Source: an uncultured Mycoplasmatota bacterium (GTDB taxonomy: Bacteria; Bacillota_I; Bacilli_A; Izemoplasmatales; Izemoplasmataceae). From it: DNA of 64,000 nt. Location of the stretch: the NCBI GenBank assembly GCA_913062645.1, contig CAJXVW010000001.1, positions 496,001-560,000 on the forward strand. Reading direction: 5' to 3'. This document shows positions 57,401 through 64,000 of the stretch, piece after piece. The position numbers and the translations under genes are program-made. The notes under the pieces are model-generated. The model worked only from the letters and a program-made list of their open reading frames with translations, was not told where the DNA came from and made no database searches. Every line of letters begins with the position of its first letter. Positions within the stretch are counted from its first letter, which is position 1.

Positions 57401-59080
57401 TTATTCGTTCACCATCATGACGACCGGCATGATCATCGGGTTGCGCTCGGTCTTATTGTAGATGAATTTCTGCAGCACCTTGGTGATCAGGCGTTTCAAT
57501 GCGTTGATATTCAAACGCTTCACCTGCGATAACTTCTGTTTCACTTCTTGTTCGACAAGATTGCTGATTTCCGTTGTCAGTTCGGCGTGATCGCGCATGT
57601 AGACGAAACCACGCGAGATGATCACAACTTCACCGAGCAATTCCTGTTTTTTCTTGTCGATGGTGACAATGGCGCTAAGCAATCCGTCTTCGCTGAGCAT
57701 CTTGCGATCACGCAGGACGATGCTGCCGATGTCGCCGATGCCGCGACCGTCGATGTAGACACTGCCCGCCTGGACTTTTCCGGCGACGCGAGCGCTGTTG
57801 CGCGTCACGGCGAGAACATCGCCGTTGTCGAGGACAAACTCATTGCCGCGGCGGACGCCGGTACGGATGCCCAATTGAGAATGAATTTTCAACATCCGGT
57901 ATTCGCCATGAATCGGCATGAAATAGCGTGGTTTCATGAGTTTCAGCATCAATTTCTGTTCTTCCTGACCGGCATGACCGGAGGTATGAGTGTCCGTCAA
58001 CGGACTGTTGGTGATGACGTTCGCACCTCGTTTGAACAACTGGTTGATGGTTCGGCTGACGCCCTCTTGGTTGCCGGGAATCGGACTGGAACTGAAGATG
58101 ACGGTATCGCCTTCCATCAGTTTGATCTGACGGTGTGTTCCGGCCGCAATGCGACTGAGCGCAGCGAGCGGTTCACCCTGGCTGCCGGTACAGATGATCG
58201 TCACCTTGTCGGCTGGATAGCGGTTGATCTGATGCGATTCGATGAATGTCCCACCGGGTGCCTTGATGTAGCCCATGTCGCGGCCGACTTCGAGCGTGCG
58301 GATCATGCTGCGACCATAGACGGCGACCTTGCGGTTGGTGGCGACACTGGCTTCGACGATCTGTTGCACACGATGGACGTTCGATGCGAACGTCGCAACG
58401 ATGACGCGACCATCGATTTTGGTGAAGATGTCTTTGATGTTTTCCGAGATGACGCTCTCACTCTTGGTGAACGCCTTCAGCTCCGCATTGGTTGAGTCCG
58501 ACAGTAGAAGCAGTACGCCTTTTTGGCCCATTTCCGCCATTTTGTGGTAATTGGCGTCGGGTCCGGTGGGCGTGAAGTCGAACTTGAAATCACCGGTATG
58601 GACGATCCGTCCCTCAGGGGTGTGGACAACGACCCCGAACGAATCGGGGATGCTGTGATTGGTGCGGAAGAAACTGACGGACAGTTTGCCCAACACGAGT
58701 TTTTCGTATTCTTGGTATTCGATGACGTTGGCATGGAATCCCTTGTGTTGCTCCATTTTGTTTTTGATCAGCCCGACGGCGATGCCGCTGGCGTAGATCT
58801 TCGGTATTTTCACCTGGCGCAGAAGATACGGGATGCCCCCGATGTGGTCTTCGTGACCGTGGGTGATGATGAGTGCTTTAATCTTGTCTTGATTTTCATA
58901 TAAGTACGTATAGTCGGGAATGACATAGTCGATTCCCAACAAATAGTCATCGGGGAACAGGATTCCCGAATCGATGACGATGATTTCGTCCTGATACTCG
59001 ACGACATACATGTTCTTACCTACTTCACCAAGACCACCCAATGCAAAAACACCGACTTCGTTTTTGTTCAAGATTTGCAT
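57401..59080 (-). CDS. rnj: Ribonuclease J
   Basis: 559 residues. Metallo-beta-lactamase domain with ITHGHEDHIGGIPYLL, HTGDFKFDFTP, the beta-CASP region (IVATFASNVHRVQQI, CTGSQGEPLAALSRIA, TSGHAGQEEQ) and the C-terminal dimerisation domain. It has 5'-3' exonuclease and endonuclease activity on mRNA, the Gram-positive counterpart of RNase E. Only one RNase J is in the window. ATG after TAGGAGGCC at 11-base spacing. Confidence 0.96.
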   Translation of the reverse strand: MQILNKNEVGVFALGGLGEVGKNMYVVEYQDEIIVIDSGILFPDDYLLGIDYVIPDYTYLYENQDKIKALIITHGHEDHIGGIPYLLRQVKIPKIYASGIAVGLIKNKMEQHKGFHANVIEYQEYEKLVLGKLSVSFFRTNHSIPDSFGVVVHTPEGRIVHTGDFKFDFTPTGPDANYHKMAEMGQKGVLLLLSDSTNAELKAFTKSESVISENIKDIFTKIDGRVIVATFASNVHRVQQIVEASVATNRKVAVYGRSMIRTLEVGRDMGYIKAPGGTFIESHQINRYPADKVTIICTGSQGEPLAALSRIAAGTHRQIKLMEGDTVIFSSSPIPGNQEGVSRTINQLFKRGANVITNSPLTDTHTSGHAGQEEQKLMLKLMKPRYFMPIHGEYRMLKIHSQLGIRTGVRRGNEFVLDNGDVLAVTRNSARVAGKVQAGSVYIDGRGIGDIGSIVLRDRKMLSEDGLLSAIVTIDKKKQELLGEVVIISRGFVYMRDHAELTTEISNLVEQEVKQKLSQVKRLNINALKRLITKVLQKFIYNKTERNPMIMPVVMMVNE

Positions 59081-59126
59081 GTAGTGATTGGCCTCCTAAA
59101 TAGAATCGGATGTTGCTTCCGTACTT

Positions 59127-59135
59127 ATTATACCA
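59127..59135 (-). promoter_or_regulatory. Extended -10 promoter of rnj
   Basis: TGGTATAAT on the minus strand, about 45 bases before the ATG. Confidence 0.55.
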
Positions 59136-59206
59136 AACTTGGCGCAAATAGCGAATGATTACCTCATGAAAATGTTTTTACCGCATAGTTATATCACATG
59201 ATAATG

Positions 59207-59215
59207 TGGTATAAT
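59207..59215 (+). promoter_or_regulatory. Extended -10 promoter of the HAD gene
   Basis: TGGTATAAT, 17 bases before the ATG. Confidence 0.55.
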
Positions 59216-59232
59216 CTTAACGAGGTGTTATC

Positions 59233-60021
59233 ATGCCCAACAAGAAGATCATATTTTTCGACATCGATCGCACATTGTACGATCCCGACACCAGAAGCAT
59301 CCCCGCCAGCACCAAGCGAGCACTCGCGCGCTTGCACGACGATCCCGACGTCGAAATCGCGATTGCGAGTGGTCGGGCCTTTTACATGCTTCACATCATC
59401 GACGACATCAAAGACTACATCAACATCTACATCCTCATCAATGGCCAGATCATCATCAAGGATGGCGAGACCATTTATCGTAACCCGATTCCCAAGCACA
59501 AGGTTCTCGATGTTGTCAAGACGTTTGAAGAACACAATCTGAAATACGGTTTTCTAGGCGAGTTCGATGAGACGTTGAACATCGTCGACGACAAAGGAAA
59601 ACAAGCGTTTGAGCTGGTCGACATGAAACTGCCGAGGATTGACCCCCATTTCTATCAGGACAATGATATTTTCCAAATGTGGGCATTTTGCGACCGCGAG
59701 AAACATCGCTTCTTCCGTGACCAGTTTCCGGAACTAGAGGTGGTTCGTTGGTTGGGCGGCGGGTTCGACATTCTCAGCAAAGGCATGAGCAAAAAAGAGG
59801 GCATCAAGAAGATTCTCGAGCTGGAAGGCATCCCCTTGAACAACGCCTACGCGTTCGGCGATGGCGACAACGACATCGAGATGCTCGATTACATCCCCAA
59901 CTCCGTGGCGATGGGAAACGCCAGCAAACTCGCCAAGGAACACGCGAAATATCTGACCGACGACATCAAATCCGACGGCGTCTACAACGGCCTGGTGAGA
60001 TTGGGGCTTCTCGATGATTAA
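59233..60021 (+). CDS. HAD superfamily Cof-type hydrolase
   Basis: 262 residues. Motif I FFDIDRTLYDPDT has the nucleophile and general-acid Asp; motif II ASGRA; Lys in KGMSKKEGIK; motif IV FGDGDNDIEML. Class IIB cap. Family members hydrolyse sugar phosphates, PLP or flavin mononucleotide; the substrate cannot be told. ATG after GAGGTGTTATC. Overlaps the next gene by 8 bases. Confidence 0.9.
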   Translation: MPNKKIIFFDIDRTLYDPDTRSIPASTKRALARLHDDPDVEIAIASGRAFYMLHIIDDIKDYINIYILINGQIIIKDGETIYRNPIPKHKVLDVVKTFEEHNLKYGFLGEFDETLNIVDDKGKQAFELVDMKLPRIDPHFYQDNDIFQMWAFCDREKHRFFRDQFPELEVVRWLGGGFDILSKGMSKKEGIKKILELEGIPLNNAYAFGDGDNDIEMLDYIPNSVAMGNASKLAKEHAKYLTDDIKSDGVYNGLVRLGLLDD

Positions 60022-60802
60022 ATCGCTGACATTCCATCCGTTCGCATCGGACCTCTTCCCATTCAACATACCCGCACTGCGCAATACCGAACGACTCGAT
60101 CTGTCATCTCCGATCACGATTTTTGTCGGTGCCAACGGCAGCGGCAAGAGCACGCTCCTCAAGACCATCGCCTATTACAATGAATCGATTCGCGTCGCCA
60201 GCGGCGACATCGCCAACAACGAAGCCGTGGCCTTGGCCGGTCTGGCCAAGCAGATGAAGATCACCTACGATGTCAAGACCCGTGCCGGGTTCTTTTTCAG
60301 CGGTGAAGACTTCATCACCTACATCACCAACTTGAAAGCGATGAAAGCCAAACTCCGCGACGACATCGAAGAGGTCAAACGCGAGTTCCGTGGCAAGAAC
60401 GATTATGCGCTGACGCTGGCGCTCGGGCCACTCCGCAGTCAGCTCGCCCAACTCGACCACGCCTACGATGGCGATCTCGGTCACCGATCCCACGGCGAAG
60501 GGTTCCTGTCGTTCTTCAAAGCGCGGATGCATCAGAAAGGCATCTATCTGCTGGACGAACCGGAAACTCCGCTATCGGCCGTCAACCAGTATCAGTTGGT
60601 GGTGCTCATCACCGACCTGGTCCGCAGTGGAAGTCAAGTCATCCTGGCTACCCATTCCCCGATTTTGATGGCGCTCAAGGATGCGCTCATCTATCAGTTC
60701 GACGACGATGGCATCCATCCCGTATCCTATGACGACATCGAAAGTGTCCAGTTCACACGGCACTTTCTCAACGACAAAGACAACTTCATCAACCGCCTGT
60801 AG
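60014..60802 (+). CDS. Stand-alone AAA/ABC-type ATPase
   Basis: 262 residues. Walker A FVGANGSGKSTLL near residue 40, a short coiled coil around 110-140 (LKAKLRDDIEEVKREF-like), an ABC-like signature SHGEGFLSFF, Walker B GIYLLDEPE and the switch His in VILATHSPIL. This is the AAA_21/AAA_15 type seen in small predicted ATPases; the role is unknown. Coupled to the HAD gene and 8 bases before priA. Confidence 0.75.
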   Translation: MIKSLTFHPFASDLFPFNIPALRNTERLDLSSPITIFVGANGSGKSTLLKTIAYYNESIRVASGDIANNEAVALAGLAKQMKITYDVKTRAGFFFSGEDFITYITNLKAMKAKLRDDIEEVKREFRGKNDYALTLALGPLRSQLAQLDHAYDGDLGHRSHGEGFLSFFKARMHQKGIYLLDEPETPLSAVNQYQLVVLITDLVRSGSQVILATHSPILMALKDALIYQFDDDGIHPVSYDDIESVQFTRHFLNDKDNFINRL

Positions 60803-60810
60803 GTGATTTC

Positions 60811-63150
60811 ATGATAGCCGAAACATTAGTCGACGTACCGTCGCGCGACGTCGATCGGACCTTTGATTACCTGGTACCCGATCACCTCGTTGACGTGATT
60901 GAAATCGGGCAGAGGGTCAAAGTACCCTTCGGGCCCCGTTTCATCATGGGCTATGTACTTGGCATCAAAGACGATACGGACATCGAGCGACTCAAGCAGA
61001 TTCGCGGGGTGATGGACATCGTTCCATCCCTGACCCCGGAGCTGATCGAACTGGGACGCACCATCGCGATGGCCAACACCAGCCCGCTCGTCAGCATTTA
61101 CCAAGCGATGTTGCCGGCAGCGCTCAAGGCGAACTACAAACGCGTCCTGCGCTGTCACGACACTTCCACGTTGCCGCTCGACGTGGCGATGTTGTTCAAC
61201 AAATACGGAGAAGCTCCGTATGACAACCGATTCGATTCTCATCTGAAAACCGTCAAGGCGGCCGTCGCCGATGGACGCGTTGACATCGTTCACCGGATTC
61301 GTCAGAAAAATGTCGCTCAATACCGCAAGCGGATCCGCCTCGTCGATGCGACGATTCCCGTTCGCGGCGCCAAACAACAGGCCGTGATCGATGATCTGCG
61401 CGACGCGGACGGCGCCGACAAGCACGAACTGATGGCGCGACTCGAGGTCTCCCACAGCACCATTCGATCCTTGATCGACAAAGGCATAATTGCCGAAGAA
61501 GCCATTGAATTCTATCGCGAAGTCGATCACATCTACGCCGCCAACAACAAGCGCGTCACGTTCAATGATGAACAGCAACAGGTCTACGACGCCATTACCG
61601 CCACCGCCGATCACCATCGCACGCATCTCATTCACGGCGTCACCGGAAGCGGCAAGACCGAACTGTATCTGAATCTCATCGAAGACGTCGTCGCCAACGG
61701 CAAGGAAGCGATCATGCTGGTCCCGGAAATCAGCCTGACGCCAATGATGGTATCGCGATTCAAAGGCCGGTTCGGCGACAACGTCGCGTTGCTTCACTCG
61801 CGGCTGTCGATCGGCGAAAAATACGACGAGTGGCGCAAAGTGCGGCGCCGCGAGGTCCAGGTTGTCGTCGGCGCCCGCAGCGCCATCTTCGCCCCGTTCG
61901 AGAACCTTGGTGTGATCATCATCGATGAGGAACACACCGACTCCTACAAACAGGATACGCCACCGATGTATCACGCCAAAGACGTCGCCCAGCTGAGAGC
62001 CGAACATTACGACATCCCGCTCGTGCTCGGCAGCGCGACGCCCAGCGTTGATTCCTTCTACAAGGCGCAGCGTGGCGTGTACGATCTCCATACGATCCGC
62101 CATCGCGCCAATCGCACGACCTTGCCCGATGTCTTCATCGAGGACATGCGCTACGAGTTTCAAGGCGGCAATCGGTCCATTTTCAGTCGCCGCTTGGAGG
62201 GCCTCATCGAAGACCGTCTGAACAAGGGCGAACAGACCATGTTGCTACTGAACCGGCGCGGCCATTCGACGTTCGTGATGTGCCGCAGCTGCGGAGAGGT
62301 CGTGATGTGTCCCAACTGCGACATCTCACTGACCTATCATGAGCGCACCGGTGCGCTTGAGTGCCATTACTGCGGTCACAAGGAAGCCAGTCCCTCGACG
62401 TGCCCGAGCTGCGACAGCCCTCACATCCGCTACATGGGCATCGGGACCGAAAAAGTGGAAAGCCACGTTCGCAAACGCTGGCCCACCGCTCGCGTCATCC
62501 GCATGGACACCGACACCACCACCTTCAAGAACGCCCATGAGACGTTGCTGCACGAGTTCGAAACCAACGGCGACATTCTCATCGGCACGCAGATGATCGC
62601 CAAAGGGTTGGACTTTCCCCATGTCACGCTGGTCGGCGTGCTCGCTGCCGACATGAGTCTCAACTTGCCGGATTACAAGGCGATCGAGAAGACCTTTCAA
62701 CTGTTGACGCAAGTGTCCGGACGAGCTGGTCGGCACGACATCGAAGGTCAGGTCGTGATTCAGACCTACCATCCCGATCACTATGCCATCCGGTATGCCA
62801 AGGACCACGACTATCTGGCCTTTTACGAGACGGAAATGAAGATCCGTGAATTGTCGGGTTACACACCGTTTTATCAACTGGTCCAGATCATCGTCAGCGA
62901 CAAGGACGTCAAACGCGTCCTCAAAGAAGGTACGAAAATCGTCCTCACGCTGCGCAAGGAACTTGCGGGGGATGTCACCGTACTTGGCCCCGTATTGCCG
63001 AAAATCGCCCGAGTCAACAACTATTACCGCGCCCAGATCATCATCAAATACCGCACGTCGGATAACATCGACCGCGTGCTCAAGCAGATTCACAGCACAT
63101 ACCACGAAGCGATCGGCATCGCCATCGACAAGAATCCGACGCTTCTGTAG
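60811..63150 (+). CDS. priA: Primosomal protein N' (replication restart helicase)
   Basis: 779 residues. N-terminal DNA-binding domain (DVPSRDVDRTFDYLVPD), Walker A GVTGSGKTELYL, Walker B IIIDEEHTDSYKQ, eight zinc cysteines (CRSCGEVVMCPNC, CHYCGHKEAS, CPSCDS) and helicase motifs GTEKVESH, QMIAKGLDFP and QVSGRAGR. It reloads the replisome at stalled forks. ATG after GTAGGTGATTTC. Confidence 0.97.
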   Translation: MIAETLVDVPSRDVDRTFDYLVPDHLVDVIEIGQRVKVPFGPRFIMGYVLGIKDDTDIERLKQIRGVMDIVPSLTPELIELGRTIAMANTSPLVSIYQAMLPAALKANYKRVLRCHDTSTLPLDVAMLFNKYGEAPYDNRFDSHLKTVKAAVADGRVDIVHRIRQKNVAQYRKRIRLVDATIPVRGAKQQAVIDDLRDADGADKHELMARLEVSHSTIRSLIDKGIIAEEAIEFYREVDHIYAANNKRVTFNDEQQQVYDAITATADHHRTHLIHGVTGSGKTELYLNLIEDVVANGKEAIMLVPEISLTPMMVSRFKGRFGDNVALLHSRLSIGEKYDEWRKVRRREVQVVVGARSAIFAPFENLGVIIIDEEHTDSYKQDTPPMYHAKDVAQLRAEHYDIPLVLGSATPSVDSFYKAQRGVYDLHTIRHRANRTTLPDVFIEDMRYEFQGGNRSIFSRRLEGLIEDRLNKGEQTMLLLNRRGHSTFVMCRSCGEVVMCPNCDISLTYHERTGALECHYCGHKEASPSTCPSCDSPHIRYMGIGTEKVESHVRKRWPTARVIRMDTDTTTFKNAHETLLHEFETNGDILIGTQMIAKGLDFPHVTLVGVLAADMSLNLPDYKAIEKTFQLLTQVSGRAGRHDIEGQVVIQTYHPDHYAIRYAKDHDYLAFYETEMKIRELSGYTPFYQLVQIIVSDKDVKRVLKEGTKIVLTLRKELAGDVTVLGPVLPKIARVNNYYRAQIIIKYRTSDNIDRVLKQIHSTYHEAIGIAIDKNPTLL

Positions 63151-63161
63151 GAGGAATGAAC

Positions 63162-64000
63162 ATGACCATCGTATTCATGGGAACACCGGACTTTAGCGTC
63201 CGCATCCTGGAAGCCGTACATGTGACTTATGGGGTTGATCTCGTCGTCACCCAGCCCGATCGCAAAGTCGGACGGAAGAAGATCGTCACACCACCACCCG
63301 TCAAGACGAAGGCCGAAGAACTGGGCATACCCGTCTTTCAGCCACGACGCATCAAGACGGATTTCGCTCCGATTGTCGAACTGAAGCCCGACCTGATCAT
63401 CACCGCGGCTTACGGCCAGATCGTTCCCAGGGAGGTTCTCGATGCCCCGCGTCTGGGCGCGATCAACGTCCATGGCAGTCTCTTGCCGCTGCTCCGCGGG
63501 GGAGCGCCGATTCAACGGGCCATTCAGCGTCGTCACGTCACCACCGGGGTGACGATCATGTACATGGCGATGAAGATGGACGCCGGCGACATCATCACGC
63601 AGCGCAGCATCACGATCCAACCGGACGAGACGTCGGGGACGCTGTTTGAGAAACTGTCGGTGCTCGGTCGCGATCTCTTGATGGACACGCTGCCGAACAT
63701 CTTCGATGGAACCAACGACCGCATTCCGCAGGACGAGAATCTCGTCACGTACGCCTACAACATCAAGCGCGAGGAGGAACGCATCGACTGGAACCAAAGC
63801 TGTCATGAAATCGACGCTCACGTTCGCGCGTTCACCCCGGAACCAACCTGTTACACGACCATCGACGGCAAATCGATCAAGATTCTGAAGGTCGAAAAGT
63901 GCGAGTATCCACGGGATACGACCTTCGATCAATACGACAACGGATCGATCATTGAAATCCGTGACGATTACATCGGGGTCAAAGTTCAGGACGGACTTGT
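63162..64000 (+). CDS. fmt: Methionyl-tRNA formyltransferase, 5' part
   Basis: The frame is open from the ATG (after GTAGGAGGAATGAAC) to the window end, 279 residues. VFMGTPDFSVRILEAV, VTQPDRKVGRKK, the catalytic ITAAYGQIVPREVLDAP, INVHGSLLPLLRGGAPIQRA and MKMDAGDII are the hallmarks. It formylates initiator Met-tRNA. It follows priA by 11 bases; the def gene often found between priA and fmt is absent. The C-terminal tRNA-binding domain is cut by the window edge. Confidence 0.96.
   Translation, partial: MTIVFMGTPDFSVRILEAVHVTYGVDLVVTQPDRKVGRKKIVTPPPVKTKAEELGIPVFQPRRIKTDFAPIVELKPDLIITAAYGQIVPREVLDAPRLGAINVHGSLLPLLRGGAPIQRAIQRRHVTTGVTIMYMAMKMDAGDIITQRSITIQPDETSGTLFEKLSVLGRDLLMDTLPNIFDGTNDRIPQDENLVTYAYNIKREEERIDWNQSCHEIDAHVRAFTPEPTCYTTIDGKSIKILKVEKCEYPRDTTFDQYDNGSIIEIRDDYIGVKVQDGL

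Overview
The window is ordinary bacterial chromosome of about 50-55% G+C, with dense, often overlapping genes, AGGAGG-type ribosome binding sites, and TTG/GTG starts alongside ATG. The gene set points to a monoderm, anaerobic, fermentative member of the Bacillota (Firmicutes): an infB operon with ylxR and ylxQ, RNase J, a MsmX-type ABC ATPase, a Firmicutes-type GalT, a ComK-like protein, PlsY, and a complete lysine-to-butyrate fermentation cluster. I cannot name the genus; a lineage near Erysipelotrichia or free-living Tenericutes relatives is possible but unproven.

Layout. 0-6.2 kb: end of a GGDEF protein, a PucR-type HTH protein, a stand-alone sugar ABC ATPase, a DUF3267 membrane metalloprotease-like protein, a ComK-like protein, pgk, an odd HPr-like gene and tpiA, and an Imm5-like protein. 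6.2-10 kb: tRNA-Thr, plsY, a leftward group with two GH17 glycosidases and a small membrane protein, and another membrane protein. 10.2-13.5 kb: an AT-rich island bounded by a 15-bp repeat of the 3' end of tRNA-Val. It holds a transposase remnant, a beta-propeller lipoprotein and a broken radC. 13.5-18.5 kb: threonine synthesis, with a homoserine dehydrogenase-aspartate kinase fusion in reversed domain order facing thrC-thrB. 18.5-22.4 kb: rpsD with a long leader, fRMsr, thiI, a rhodanese lipoprotein and a SpoU methyltransferase. 22.4-26.8 kb: the rimP-nusA-ylxR-ylxQ-infB-rbfA operon behind a leader attenuator. 26.8-36.6 kb: membrane proteins, a MATE exporter, a DUF3796/XRE pair with paired operators, an RND pump divergent from a TetR regulator, uvrC and a DEDDh exonuclease.

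36.7-48.5 kb: a galactoside operon, galR-galK-galE-galT-galM-alpha-galactosidase-GPH symporter-GH2 beta-galactosidase. Galactosides enter through the symporter, are hydrolysed in the cytoplasm by GH36 and GH2 enzymes, and galactose is passed through the Leloir pathway. Repeated TTTTAGTAAAA-type palindromes near galR and galK look like its operators.

48.5-57.4 kb: the most striking region. A consensus promoter and a lysine riboswitch precede maoC-atoD-atoA-kal-kce-kdd-kamA-kamB-kamD-kamE, the lysine fermentation route. The 3' strand of riboswitch helix P1 is also the 5' arm of the terminator, so lysine binding should prevent termination. This predicts a lysine-activated (ON) riboswitch driving lysine breakdown. 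57.4-64 kb: RNase J, a HAD phosphatase, an AAA/ABC-type ATPase, priA and the start of fmt.
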